DNA from: UMGS1251 sp036666555
GTDB lineage: Bacteria > Bacillota > Clostridia > Lachnospirales > Lachnospiraceae
Length of the DNA: 35,561 bases
Direction of reading: 5' to 3'
NCBI GenBank assembly: GCA_036666555.1
Contig: JAVWVS010000023.1
Coordinates: forward strand, 1 to 35,561
Of this stretch, positions 8,908 through 16,792 are shown piece by piece. The position numbers were made by a program, and so were the translations under genes. Below the pieces are notes generated by a model, which worked only from the letters and a program-made list of their open reading frames with translations, made no database searches and had not been told where the DNA came from. Positions within the stretch are counted from its first letter, which is position 1, and the number at the start of each line of letters is the position of its first letter.

Positions 8908-9846
8908 ATGAAAGAATCTCTGTTTAGTATTAGTATGTTGTTTTTTTTTATAGGGATGCTCTTTTTTCCTCAAAAAGTTTTTGCCGGTGCAAGTGACGGT
9001 CTCCTTCTTTGGTTCCAAATTGTGCTGCCCACACTACTGCCATTTATGATCTTGTCAAATCTTTTGATTCATACCGACGCCATTACTTATATTGCCCGTT
9101 TTCTTGGTCCTCTGATAACTACTTTATTCGGTACATCCAAGCACGGTTCTTTCGCTGTTATAGTTGGATTTCTCTGCGGGTATCCTATGGGCGCTAAAGT
9201 AACTGCTGATTTATTGAAAGAAGGTCGTATCCATTTTTCAGAAAGTCGCTATCTGTTATCTTTTTGCAACAATACCAGTCCAATCTTTATCCTCAGTTAT
9301 ATGCTTTGGCAAAACCTGGACCGGAAAGATCTTTTGGCTCCTACTCTTATTATTTTGTATGGGGCTCCCATTCTAACCAGTTTTTTCTTCCGCAGAATCT
9401 ATCATATCCATGGGCATTCTTCACAATTCTTTGAACAATCCCGGGCCACTCCTTCTAGTTCCAGAACCGGATTTGCCCTTCTGGATTCTTGTATCATGGA
9501 TGGATTCTCTACCATCACAAAGGTGGGCGGATATATCATCCTTTTTTCTATTTTAATTACACTTTTAAAAGGACTTCCTTTTCATTCCTTTTTTTGGAAT
9601 AAGATCGTCCTTCCCTCTTTGGAAATCACAAATGGAATTCCTTTTCTTTGCCAGCATACTCACTCTTTTTCTTTACGATATATATTAGTACTCTCCCTCA
9701 CCTCTTTTGGTGGCTGGTGTTCCATTGCCCAGACGAAATGCATGTTAAATGATACTGGCATTTCCATTATTCCGTACATAGCAGAAAAGCTACTCACCAC
9801 ATTGGTAACCAGCTTTTTTGCCATTTTCTATCTTTTTATTTATTGA
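8908..9846 (+). CDS. ylbJ: sporulation integral membrane protein YlbJ
   Basis: A 312-residue polytopic membrane protein with about eight hydrophobic segments. It has the nucleoside-recognition (Gate) type repeats seen in YlbJ: an N-terminal half with LPTLLPFMILSNLL, GFLCGYPMGAKVTADL at about 91-106 and SFCNNTSPIFIL at about 122-133, and a C-terminal half that repeats the same layout (SFGGWCSIAQTKCML). YlbJ is needed for heat-resistant spores in Bacillus; the transported substrate is not established. The ATG follows GGAG by five bases. In Bacillus the gene is collinear with ylbH (rsmD) and coaD. Here it is adjacent to that cluster but on the opposite strand, converging to within 7 bp of the coiled-coil gene. 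Confidence 0.88.
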   Translation: MKESLFSISMLFFFIGMLFFPQKVFAGASDGLLLWFQIVLPTLLPFMILSNLLIHTDAITYIARFLGPLITTLFGTSKHGSFAVIVGFLCGYPMGAKVTADLLKEGRIHFSESRYLLSFCNNTSPIFILSYMLWQNLDRKDLLAPTLIILYGAPILTSFFFRRIYHIHGHSSQFFEQSRATPSSSRTGFALLDSCIMDGFSTITKVGGYIILFSILITLLKGLPFHSFFWNKIVLPSLEITNGIPFLCQHTHSFSLRYILVLSLTSFGGWCSIAQTKCMLNDTGISIIPYIAEKLLTTLVTSFFAIFYLFIY

Positions 9847-9853
9847 GTGTATA

Positions 9854-10480
9854 TTATTCTAAAAAGTCATCCTCTAGTCCTTCGTAAAGGTCATTGGGTC
9901 TTTCGCCATTAAACTCTGCTTCCATACCTCTAACGGATTTATTTGGTACATCCAGTTCTTCACGATTATTTTTCACAATGTCATAACATTCTTGTAAGGA
10001 ATTCACAAGTCCGTCATATTTCGTCGTGTAGCTATCTAACGTGTGTCCGATAATATTCTCCGCATTGGCAAGAACATCATTGGCATACTGCATTGCCCCA
10101 ATTCGAATATCATTGGCATCATTGGTCGCATTATCTAAAATCTGCTGTGCTTGCTCAGTAGCTGCCATAACAATTTCGTTCGCCTGAGCATATGCCTGCT
10201 GCATAATCTCATGTTCACTCACTAACTCGGTAGTCTGTACTTGCGCTTCTTCTAACATACTATCTGCTTTTGCTTGTGCATCTGATAAAATGGCATCTTT
10301 ATTCGCAATAATTTTCTGATAACGTTTGATTTCATCCGGAGTCTTCATACGAAGTTCCCGCAATAATTCGTCCATTTGATCCTTGTTTACAACGATTTTC
10401 GAAGTAGATAACGGTTGAAACTTACAACTGTCAATATACTCCTCGATTTCTTCAATAATTTGTTCAATACGGCTGCTCAT
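9854..10480 (-). CDS. coiled-coil protein encoded with coaD (ATPase subunit H-like)
   Basis: A 208-residue soluble protein with a long alanine- and glutamine-rich helical region (about 50-150, with heptad-like repeats such as ILSDAQAKADSMLEEAQ) and acidic ends. Homologues next to coaD in Lachnospiraceae are usually labelled ATPase or V-ATPase subunit H-like, but I see no nucleotide-binding motif. The label probably reflects coiled-coil similarity only. The coil may resemble DivIVA-type scaffolds, which is inference. Its first 17 nt overlap the end of coaD. Its stop lies 7 bp from the stop of the convergent ylbJ, with no room for a terminator. Confidence 0.78.
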   Translation of the reverse strand: MSSRIEQIIEEIEEYIDSCKFQPLSTSKIVVNKDQMDELLRELRMKTPDEIKRYQKIIANKDAILSDAQAKADSMLEEAQVQTTELVSEHEIMQQAYAQANEIVMAATEQAQQILDNATNDANDIRIGAMQYANDVLANAENIIGHTLDSYTTKYDGLVNSLQECYDIVKNNREELDVPNKSVRGMEAEFNGERPNDLYEGLEDDFLE

Positions 10481-10970
10481 AATTTACACTCTCCTTTTTG
10501 TACTTATCTTCTATTTTATCTGCCACAACTTTGGGTACAAATTGTGAAATATCCCCGCCAAATGTTGCGACCTCTTTTACCGTTGTAGAACTTAAGTATG
10601 AATATTCTACGCTGGTTGTAAGAAACATTGTCTCAATCTCGGGAACCAGTTTGCTATTCGTCTGTGACATCTGTAGCTCATAGTCGAAATCAGTGATTGC
10701 ACGCAATCCCCTTACTATTACCCGTGCATCCATTTTCTTAGCAAATTCCACCAATAATCCCTCGAATGGAACCACTTTCACATTTGGTAAATCTTTTGTA
10801 GTTTCCTCTAACATTTTAACACGTTCTTCTACAGAAAACAACGGCGTTTTTGCTTTATTATTCAATACGCCGACAATTAATTCATCTACGATTCTCTTGG
10901 AGCGTAAAATCACATCCAGATGCCCATAAGTAACCGGATCAAAACTTCCTGGGTAAATTGCTTTTAGCAT
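10464..10970 (-). CDS. coaD: phosphopantetheine adenylyltransferase
   Basis: A 168-residue enzyme of coenzyme A synthesis that joins 4'-phosphopantetheine and ATP to form dephospho-CoA. The nucleotidyltransferase motif is PGSFDPVTYGHLD with the TxGH element at Thr14-His17. VRGLRAITDFDYE (about 90-102) is the family's substrate-binding loop. LSSTTVKE (about 129-136) is the C-terminal ISSTxVR/KE-type motif. Length is normal (about 160). The start overlaps the end of rsmD by 7 nt and has AAAGGA upstream. The rsmD-coaD order is widespread in Firmicutes. Confidence 0.96.
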   Translation of the reverse strand: MLKAIYPGSFDPVTYGHLDVILRSKRIVDELIVGVLNNKAKTPLFSVEERVKMLEETTKDLPNVKVVPFEGLLVEFAKKMDARVIVRGLRAITDFDYELQMSQTNSKLVPEIETMFLTTSVEYSYLSSTTVKEVATFGGDISQFVPKVVADKIEDKYKKESVNYEQPY

Positions 10971-11533
10971 ATTTCCTTTTCTCCCTTTCGCTCTATAAAC
11001 ACGTGCTTATTTGTCTTATATTCTTTTATTTTAATCACGGAAAATCCAAGTAATGGTAAATAAGAAAAATCCTCACTTTTTATTGCTTCTACAATAATCA
11101 ACCCTTCTTCTGCTAAAAGGGTGGAGTCTGCTAGGTATTCCAACACCGCCCGCTCCATTCCTTGTCCATAAGGAGGATCCATGAAAATATAATCAAATTC
11201 TTTTGTTTTTTCTAATTTTCGGAGTGCGGTTACTGCATCTGTCGTCATCAGCTCCGCTTGATCCCAAAATCTTGTGAACATTAAGTTCTCTTTAATACAA
11301 GCGCAAGCCCGTGGATTCTTTTCCACAAAAACAGCCTCTTTTGCCCCACGACTTAATGCCTCTATTCCAATGCCCCCACTTCCGCTAAAAAGATCCAGAA
11401 ATATGCAGTCTGCCATTTCCGGTGCTATGATGTTAAACAAAGTCTCTTTAATGCGGTCTGTAGTTGGCCTTGTCTCAATTCCTTCGATTGCTTTTAGCTG
11501 TAAACGTTTTGCACTTCCTGCGATTACTCTCAT
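10964..11533 (-). CDS. rsmD: 16S rRNA (guanine966-N2)-methyltransferase
   Basis: A 189-residue Rossmann-fold methyltransferase. The N-terminal MRVIAGSAKR and the TRPTTDRIKETLFNII segment are family signatures. The SAM-binding loop is LDLFSGSGGIGIEALSRGA (about 46-64), and the catalytic motif is DPPYGQG (about 119-125), a variant of the usual (D/N)PPY. By family it methylates N2 of G966 in 16S rRNA. I chose the ATG at 11533 because AAAGGAA is four bases upstream and it begins the conserved N-terminus. The longer reading from 11557 adds eight unconserved residues. It heads the rsmD-coaD-coiled-coil operon behind a perfect sigmaA promoter. Confidence 0.93.
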   Translation of the reverse strand: MRVIAGSAKRLQLKAIEGIETRPTTDRIKETLFNIIAPEMADCIFLDLFSGSGGIGIEALSRGAKEAVFVEKNPRACACIKENLMFTRFWDQAELMTTDAVTALRKLEKTKEFDYIFMDPPYGQGMERAVLEYLADSTLLAEEGLIIVEAIKSEDFSYLPLLGFSVIKIKEYKTNKHVFIERKGEKEIC

Positions 11534-11575
11534 AAGATTCCTTTCGGCCACTGTCAATTAGTTGCATATGTATTC

Positions 11576-11604
11576 ATTATAATTTCTAATAAATAAAATG
11601 TCAA
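11576..11604 (-). promoter_or_regulatory. perfect-consensus sigmaA promoter of rsmD-coaD
   Basis: On the minus strand, TTGACA (11604-11599) and TATAAT (11581-11576) are both perfect consensus hexamers with an exact 17-bp spacer. They lie 42 bp upstream of the rsmD start codon. This is the strongest promoter match in the window. Confidence 0.88.
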
Positions 11605-11616
11605 ACATTATCCCAG

Positions 11617-11650
11617 AAAAAAAGCGCATGGACCGTGTTGTCAATGCGCC
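11617..11650 (-). terminator. intrinsic terminator of the SASP gene
   Basis: On the minus strand, the arms GCGCAT (11649-11644) and ATGCGC (11629-11624) enclose a 14-nt loop and are followed by a run of seven T (11623-11617). It lies 23 bp after the SASP stop codon and upstream of the rsmD promoter, so it separates the two transcripts. Confidence 0.8.
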
Positions 11651-11672
11651 TTTTCTTCTCTAAAGGAAATGA

Positions 11673-11879
11673 TTATTTCCCGGACATCTGTTTTTCTTGC
11701 TGTTCAATCATTTTTTTCACCATATATCCACCTACGGATCCGTTTTGTTTGGATGTTAAATCTCCATTATAACCATCTGATAATGGTACTCCGAGCTCGC
11801 TTGCTACCTCATATTTAAATTTGTCTAAAGCACCTTTTGCTTCAGGTACAGCTGCCCTATTAGATGAACGACTTGCCAT
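11673..11879 (-). CDS. alpha/beta-type small acid-soluble spore protein
   Basis: A 68-residue SASP that saturates and protects DNA in the dormant spore and is degraded by the GPR protease at germination. Both family blocks are present. KYEVASELGVPL (22-33) includes the GPR cleavage region around Tyr23-Glu24-Val25-Ala26. GYNGDLTSKQNGSVGGYMVKKM (37-58) is the DNA-binding signature. The gene is a single-gene transcript with AAGGAGG before the ATG, a sigmaG-like promoter and its own terminator. This is expected for forespore expression and shows that the organism is a spore-former. Confidence 0.95.
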   Translation of the reverse strand: MASRSSNRAAVPEAKGALDKFKYEVASELGVPLSDGYNGDLTSKQNGSVGGYMVKKMIEQQEKQMSGK

Positions 11880-11925
11880 GATTGTATCCTCCTTTTTTGT
11901 AACTGATTATTTTTTGTTACAACCA

Positions 11926-11954
11926 TAGTATGTGAAGAATTCTTTGCTTTAAAC
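11926..11954 (-). promoter_or_regulatory. candidate sigmaG promoter of the SASP gene
   Basis: On the minus strand, CATACTA (11932-11926) fits the forespore sigmaG -10 pattern CATWHTA exactly. A GTTTA at 11954-11950, 17 bp upstream, matches four of five positions of the -35 GHATR pattern. SASP genes are classical sigmaG targets. It is 46 bp from the start codon. Confidence 0.6.
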
Positions 11955-11989
11955 TAGAATCTTTTTCATAAATTTCCAATATTTGAAAG

Positions 11990-14023
11990 TCAAAGAGTAG
12001 TCTCTAACATTCCTTCTTGAATGTAGGCATCCAAGTACGCTTTGAGTGCTTCATCTTGTGTAAGCAACAATCCAGCCGCTTCATTGGCTTTTTGTAAAAT
12101 GCCGGAATCTTGAAATACATCCCCTAATCGGAAGTCTAAAATACCACTTTGGCGAATTCCGAACAAATCTCCTGGTCCTCGCAGTTTTAAATCTTCCCTT
12201 GCAATATAAAAACCATCATTAGATTGATTGAGAATAGAAAGTCGTTCCTGAGTCTCTTTTGATTTTGAACTGCTCATAAAAATGCAATAGGATTGATGTT
12301 TTCCTCTTCCTACACGTCCCCGAAGCTGGTGTAGCTGCGAAAGACCGAATCGTTCTGCATTTTCCACCAACATAACCGTAGCATTTGGTACGTCAATCCC
12401 AACTTCAATAACCGTGGTAGACACCAATACTTGAATCTGATTTTTCACAAATCTTTCCATAATCACATCTTTTTCTTTTTGTTTCATTCGTCCATGCAGA
12501 CAGGCGGTTACAATAGCATTACCCCATTCTTCCTGCAATGTTGCCACATAATCCATTACATTTTCTGCCTCCAGATGTTCGCTTTCCTCTACCATTGGAC
12601 AGATGACATAGCATTGCCGCCCCTGCTGTACTTGCTGTTTGATAAATCGATAGGCTGTTTTTCTATAATTCGTATTCACTACACAATTTTTAATCGGAAG
12701 TCGGTTGGCCGGAAGTTCGTCTATCACAGAAATATCCAAATCCCCATATAAAATAATTGCTAACGTTCTTGGAATCGGTGTTGCGCTCATAACCAAAATA
12801 TGTGGAACGTTTCCCTTTCCCGCTAATTGTTCTCGCTGCTTCACACCAAATCGATGCTGCTCATCCGTTACCACCAATGCCAGATTTTGATACTTCACTT
12901 TTTCTTGAATCAACGCATGGGTCCCAATCACAATCTGTGTCTGCCCGGATTGTATGCGTTCATAAGCAGCTTTTTTCTCTTTTCCGGTCATGGAACCTGT
13001 GAGAAGCTCTGTAGCGATTGGTACCCGATAGTCTTTTAGCAATGCTGTAATGGATTCAAAATGCTGCCTTGCCAATACTTCTGTAGGTGCCATTAAAGCT
13101 CCCTGATAGCCGTTTAAGCTTACTAGCAGTAACGCTAATACTGCCACAATGGTCTTCCCCGAGCCTACATCTCCTTGGATCAGCCGAGACATCATATGCT
13201 TTCCATATAAATCCCGTTGAATTTCTCCCCATACTTTTTGCTGCGCATGGGTTAGGTTATAGGGTAGCGACTGGATAAATTCATCTATTTTCTCCGGTTT
13301 TTGGAAGGAAAATGCATTCCGCTGTCTTTCGGTTACTTCCTTTTGTCTGCGAATGGCAAGAATAAACACGAAGAACTCTTCAAACACTAACCGTTCTCTT
13401 GCTTGATAATACATCTGTTTATCTGCCGGAAAATGAATACCTTGTATGGCAGCAGGATACTTCATAAGACCGTAATCTTCTCTTATCTTTTCCGGTAAAA
13501 GTTCGCGATTCGGATTTAAAAAAGCAATTGCTTGTTCCATTGCCTTTAGGATGGTATGATTGGTAATCCCTACAGTCAATGGATAAATCGGCTGTAAGGT
13601 GTTTTTCTTTTGCTCGTACTGAATGCTGGGATAAAAAATTTCCGGATGTTCCATCACGAGAACACCTTTTCGGTTTATAATACGCCCACGCAAAGTGATG
13701 ACACCACCTTTTAACGTATGACGCAAAAATGGCATGCGAAACCAAATGACTTTCAGTGTTCCTGTCAAGTCTTTCACATATGCTGTTGTTACCTGCATAT
13801 TTCGGTTTCCACTGACAGTTACCTTTCCGTAAAGTGCTCCGGTAACTGTCATCACTTTTTCTTCTTCCAGTTCGCCAATCGTTACCGGTTCCTCATATAC
13901 ATCATATCCTCTTGGAAAATAGTGAAGCAAATCACCCACCGTATATACGCCGAGTTTCTGAAATAAAGATTCTGTTTTTTCACCAATGCCTTTTAATTCT
14001 TTGATATTGGAACTCTCATTCAT
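11990..14023 (-). CDS. recG: ATP-dependent DNA helicase RecG
   Basis: A 677-residue superfamily 2 helicase that reverses stalled forks and processes branched DNA. The N-terminal OB-fold wedge domain is about residues 1-160 (LKGIGEKTESLFQKLGV at the start, GTLKVIWFRMPF). The helicase core has Walker A GDVGSGKT at 284-291, APTEVLA near 312, the Walker B DEQH box at 387-390, SATPIPRT near 410, and the motif VI region QLRGRVGRGKH near 567. Length is normal. The ATG follows GGGAAAAGG. It lies downstream of fakA with a terminator in the 57-bp gap, so its expression probably depends on read-through or on an internal promoter. Confidence 0.97.
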   Translation of the reverse strand: MNESSNIKELKGIGEKTESLFQKLGVYTVGDLLHYFPRGYDVYEEPVTIGELEEEKVMTVTGALYGKVTVSGNRNMQVTTAYVKDLTGTLKVIWFRMPFLRHTLKGGVITLRGRIINRKGVLVMEHPEIFYPSIQYEQKKNTLQPIYPLTVGITNHTILKAMEQAIAFLNPNRELLPEKIREDYGLMKYPAAIQGIHFPADKQMYYQARERLVFEEFFVFILAIRRQKEVTERQRNAFSFQKPEKIDEFIQSLPYNLTHAQQKVWGEIQRDLYGKHMMSRLIQGDVGSGKTIVAVLALLLVSLNGYQGALMAPTEVLARQHFESITALLKDYRVPIATELLTGSMTGKEKKAAYERIQSGQTQIVIGTHALIQEKVKYQNLALVVTDEQHRFGVKQREQLAGKGNVPHILVMSATPIPRTLAIILYGDLDISVIDELPANRLPIKNCVVNTNYRKTAYRFIKQQVQQGRQCYVICPMVEESEHLEAENVMDYVATLQEEWGNAIVTACLHGRMKQKEKDVIMERFVKNQIQVLVSTTVIEVGIDVPNATVMLVENAERFGLSQLHQLRGRVGRGKHQSYCIFMSSSKSKETQERLSILNQSNDGFYIAREDLKLRGPGDLFGIRQSGILDFRLGDVFQDSGILQKANEAAGLLLTQDEALKAYLDAYIQEGMLETTL

Positions 14024-14043
14024 ACCTTTTCCCTTTTGCGTAG

Positions 14044-14071
14044 AAAAATAGGCGACTCCGAAGAATCGCCT
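14044..14071 (-). terminator. intrinsic terminator between fakA and recG
   Basis: On the minus strand, AGGCGA and TCGCCT form the stem (14071-14050) around a TTCG-type loop region, followed by ATTTTT. It lies ten bases after the fakA stop. On the plus strand the stem is also followed by a T-rich tract, so it may act in both directions. The recG start is only about 20 bp downstream. Confidence 0.75.
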
Positions 14072-14080
14072 GTTTCTTTT

Positions 14081-15727
14081 TTACTCTACCGATAACACAT
14101 AATAGTAAATAGGTTGACCACCAAAATGCGTATCAACATCCGCATTCGGATATAACGCTTCGATTTCTGTTGAAAAACGTGTTGCATCTTCTTGGGATAC
14201 ATCTTCGCCATAATAGAGACTGATCAATTCAGAATCTTCTTCCATTAATTGCGAAAGCATCTCTTTTGTAGTTGCTTCAATAGAAGTTCCTACCGCTAAA
14301 ATGCCATGATCGCCAATCCCCATAATGTCACCTTCATGTATCTCCTTGTCGTCGATGCAAGTATCTCGCACTGCATATGTGACCTGACCGGATTTCACGT
14401 TCTCAATTCCCTCTAGCATTGCTTCTTCATTCACTTTTGCATCCTGCTCCGGCATAAAGTTAATCACAGCAGTGATTCCCTGTGGTACATTTTTTGTAGG
14501 AAGAACAATGATTTCCTTATCTTTTACCAGTGCTTTTGCCTGATTGGCTGCTAAGATGATGTTTTTGTTATTGGGTAAAATGAAGATACTTTCTGCATTC
14601 ACACTTTCGATTGCCTTTAACATATCTTCTGTACTGGGATTCATGGTCTGACCACCTTCGATAATGTAGTCTACTCCCAGTTCTTTGAATATTTCGTTCA
14701 ATCCAGAACCAATGGACACTGCAATAAATCCCATCGGTTTACATGGCTCTTTTTCTTTTTCCTGAGCAGCTAATTTTTCTGCATCTTTAATCAACTTCTC
14801 TTCATGCTCTTCTCGCATATTATCAATTTTCATTCGTGAAAGCTGACCATAGGTAAGCGCTTTTTGAATAGCAAGTCCCGGGTCATTGGTGTGTACATGG
14901 ATTTTTACAATATCATCATCCGCTACACATACAATGGAATCTCCAATAGACTCTAAAAAGCGTTTAAATGCCTTTTCATCTGCTTCCGTGAACTTCTTCT
15001 GAGTCATGACAATAAACTCAGTACAATAGCCAAATTTAATGTCTGCAGACGTATCCACGTTTACCTTCACCACGCCACTGCTTGGTTTAATACTGCTATA
15101 ATCAATTTCTTTCCCAAGGAAAGCATCATAAGCACCTTTAATGACTTCTAATAATCCTTGTCCGCCGGAATCCACTACACCCGCTTGCTTTAATACTGGT
15201 AGCATATCCGGTGTCTTTTTCAAAACCGCTTCTGCATGTTTGATTACTTTGGGAAAGAATTCCTCTAAATCATCCACCGTTTCTGCCAGTTCCATTGCCT
15301 TATCTGCAATCCCTCTCGCAACGGTCAAAATAGTGCCTTCTTTTGGTTTCATAACCGCTTTATAAGCTGTTTCTCTTGCTTTTTCCAATGCTTCTGCTAA
15401 TATCAGTACATCCAATTCTTCATAATCCCGAATCACTTTCGTAAATCCACGGAATAACTGTGACAAGATGACACCCGAGTTTCCTCGTGCGCCTCGAAGG
15501 GAACCTGAAGAAATTGCTTTTGCCAGCGCCATCATATCCGGGTTCTCCAATGCTGCCACTTCTTTGGCTGCAGCCATAATCGTAAGTGACATATTGGTTC
15601 CCGTGTCACCATCTGGTACCGGGAAAACATTCAATTCATTAATATATTCCTTTTTTGCTTCAATATTCTGTGTTCCTGCCAAAAACATTTTTCTTAGCAT
15701 TTCCACATTTATTGTATTTACTGCCAC
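14081..15727 (-). CDS. fakA: fatty acid kinase subunit A-like DAK2/DhaL-domain protein (YloV)
   Basis: A 548-residue protein of the YloV/FakA family. With a FakB lipid-binding partner (not in this window), FakA phosphorylates exogenous fatty acids to acyl-phosphates. The N-terminal DhaL kinase domain (about 1-200) has the metal-binding PVPDGDTGTN (Asp39, Asp41) and SLRGARGNSGVILSQ. The middle and C-terminal parts carry a conserved VHVHTNDPG-like region (KIHVHTNDPGLA) and the DegV-like C-terminal half. The GTG at 15727 was chosen because AAGGAGG lies upstream; a longer reading from 15748 would translate the ribosome binding site itself. It directly follows asp23, a common Firmicutes pair. Confidence 0.9.
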   Translation of the reverse strand: MAVNTINVEMLRKMFLAGTQNIEAKKEYINELNVFPVPDGDTGTNMSLTIMAAAKEVAALENPDMMALAKAISSGSLRGARGNSGVILSQLFRGFTKVIRDYEELDVLILAEALEKARETAYKAVMKPKEGTILTVARGIADKAMELAETVDDLEEFFPKVIKHAEAVLKKTPDMLPVLKQAGVVDSGGQGLLEVIKGAYDAFLGKEIDYSSIKPSSGVVKVNVDTSADIKFGYCTEFIVMTQKKFTEADEKAFKRFLESIGDSIVCVADDDIVKIHVHTNDPGLAIQKALTYGQLSRMKIDNMREEHEEKLIKDAEKLAAQEKEKEPCKPMGFIAVSIGSGLNEIFKELGVDYIIEGGQTMNPSTEDMLKAIESVNAESIFILPNNKNIILAANQAKALVKDKEIIVLPTKNVPQGITAVINFMPEQDAKVNEEAMLEGIENVKSGQVTYAVRDTCIDDKEIHEGDIMGIGDHGILAVGTSIEATTKEMLSQLMEEDSELISLYYGEDVSQEDATRFSTEIEALYPNADVDTHFGGQPIYYYVLSVE

Positions 15728-15740
15728 AACAAGTTCCTCC

Positions 15741-16100
15741 TTAATCAATGACTCTTACACCTTCAATAAAAATATTGATTTTATCTACCGGCATCTCAGA
15801 AAACTCTTCCACTTTGTATTTTACATTACTAATCAGATTCTCTGTTACTGCAGAAATACTTACACCATAAGACACTATAATATGAAAATCCAGTGAAATA
15901 TGATTCTCATCTGTTATTCCAACTTTAATGCCATGTGTTAGGCTGTCTTTCTTTAAAAGCCTTACTAGACCGTCTTTCACATTTACAGCAGCCATGCCCA
16001 CAATGCCAAAACACTCCACTGCTACAGAGCCTGCGTACTTTGCAATTACTTCGGGAGCAATTGTAATAATACCTAAATCAGTACTCATACATCCCTTCAT
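15741..16100 (-). CDS. Asp23/Gls24 family envelope stress protein (YloU)
   Basis: A 119-residue Asp23/Gls24 domain protein. The family fold starts at about residue 8 (GIITIAPEVIAKYAGSVAVECFGIVGM) and ends with VKYKVEEFSEMPVDKINIFIEGVRV. No membrane segment is present. Asp23 proteins sit at the membrane through partners and relate to envelope homeostasis. The paralogue paired with fakA is usually called YloU and its exact role is not settled. The ATG follows GGAGG. It is the first gene of the asp23-fakA transcript behind a sigmaA promoter. Confidence 0.9.
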   Translation of the reverse strand: MKGCMSTDLGIITIAPEVIAKYAGSVAVECFGIVGMAAVNVKDGLVRLLKKDSLTHGIKVGITDENHISLDFHIIVSYGVSISAVTENLISNVKYKVEEFSEMPVDKINIFIEGVRVID

Positions 16101-16147
16101 ATTTATTCCTCCAATCTCTAATGGATTTATGCATAATTAACAAATGT

Positions 16148-16176
16148 ATTATACTCTGTTTTCCTATATTTTACAA
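16148..16176 (-). promoter_or_regulatory. sigmaA promoter of asp23-fakA
   Basis: On the minus strand, TTGTAA (16176-16171) and a perfect TATAAT (16153-16148) are spaced by 17 bp. The asp23 start lies 47 bp downstream. It points away from the rpmB promoter on the other strand. Confidence 0.75.
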
Positions 16177-16213
16177 CCATTTCTAAAAAATAGGAGGAAA
16201 TGCAAAAAAGTAC

Positions 16214-16242
16214 TTGCATTACCGTGGGGGTTCTGATAAAAT
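16214..16242 (+). promoter_or_regulatory. sigmaA promoter of rpmB
   Basis: TTGCAT (16214-16219) and TAAAAT (16237-16242) are spaced by 17 bp, with TGA directly before the -10 (extended -10). The rpmB start codon is 52 bp downstream, leaving a short leader of about 45 nt in which I see no clear regulatory fold. Confidence 0.7.
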
Positions 16243-16294
16243 ACATAGTGTTGTGAGTCTAGAAAGACCATTAAGAGCGTTAGGAGGTGCAACC

Positions 16295-16483
16295 ATGGCA
16301 AAATGTGCTATTTGTGAAAAGGGTGCTCATTTCGGTAACAATGTGAGCCACTCTCATAGAAAATCACCAAAAATGTGGAAATCCAATGTAAAATCAGTAA
16401 GAATTAAAACAGAAGGCGGTGCTACGAAGAAAATGTACGTATGTACTTCTTGTTTGAAATCAGGAAAAGTGGAACGTGCTTAG
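16295..16483 (+). CDS. rpmB: 50S ribosomal protein L28 (zinc-ribbon type)
   Basis: A 62-residue ribosomal protein of the large subunit. It starts MAKCAICEKG and has the family core GNNVSHSHRKSPKMW (14-28). Two CxxC pairs, Cys4/Cys7 and Cys50/Cys53, make this the zinc-binding form of L28. Many bacteria also have a cysteine-free form under Zur control, which is not seen here. The ATG is preceded by AGGAGG; a longer in-frame reading from 16214 would start inside the promoter and is rejected. It is a single-gene transcription unit, head-to-head with asp23, bounded by its own promoter and a long hairpin terminator. Confidence 0.97.
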   Translation: MAKCAICEKGAHFGNNVSHSHRKSPKMWKSNVKSVRIKTEGGATKKMYVCTSCLKSGKVERA

Positions 16484-16498
16484 TTCTTTTTTCTTACA

Positions 16499-16552
16499 CA
16501 CATAAAAATGACTCAGTATTTGCAAATGCAAATGTTGAGTCATTTTTATGTG
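16499..16552. terminator. long palindromic, probably bidirectional terminator after rpmB
   Basis: Perfect 17-bp arms CACATAAAAATGACTCA (16499-16515) and its complement (16536-16552) enclose a 20-nt loop. The loop carries a smaller palindrome, ATTTGCAAAT. The T-run is built into the stem (CATTTTTATG), and the structure is symmetric, so it could end rpmB transcripts and also transcripts arriving from the opposite strand (the 45-residue membrane gene). Confidence 0.75.
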
Positions 16553-16600
16553 ATCGCCTTAATAAAATATTTCCCTCACAACTTTTATCCCACCTTTAAA

Positions 16601-16738
16601 TTAGCAGCAAAACAAATTATATCCAATCAGCAGACATGCTGCTATGATAAAAAGCCCAAGGACTTTATGGGAAAGAAGCAACATAATCAACATTCCTACT
16701 GCCAGGCAAAACAGTGCGAATCCCATTACACGTTTCAT
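16601..16738 (-). CDS. small hydrophobic membrane protein (45 aa)
   Basis: A 45-codon reading frame, below the usual length cut-off. It starts MKRVMGFALF and ends LLIGYNLFCC followed by TAA. Two hydrophobic segments (about 6-22 and 26-44) are separated by the short polar turn SHK, with a basic N-terminus, so a two-pass hairpin is likely. Two adjacent cysteines close the protein. I recall similar tiny proteins in other Clostridia but cannot name a family. It lies 54 bp downstream of gerW on the same strand. The upstream TGGAAG is a weak ribosome binding site. Its function is unknown; the link with sporulation genes is only by position. Confidence 0.6.
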   Translation of the reverse strand: MKRVMGFALFCLAVGMLIMLLLSHKVLGLFIIAACLLIGYNLFCC

Positions 16739-16792
16739 ATATGCACTTCCAACATATCCGTTATTATTAAATATTATGCTGCTGATTTCTAT

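Noticed and set aside
8803..9018. 71-codon minus-strand frame across the pepD-ylbJ gap
   Set aside because: It covers both promoters and the start of ylbJ, is lysine-rich low-complexity and has no ribosome binding site.
13419..13745. 108-codon minus-strand frame inside recG
   Set aside because: It lies wholly within recG in another frame, and its composition is that of a shadow frame.
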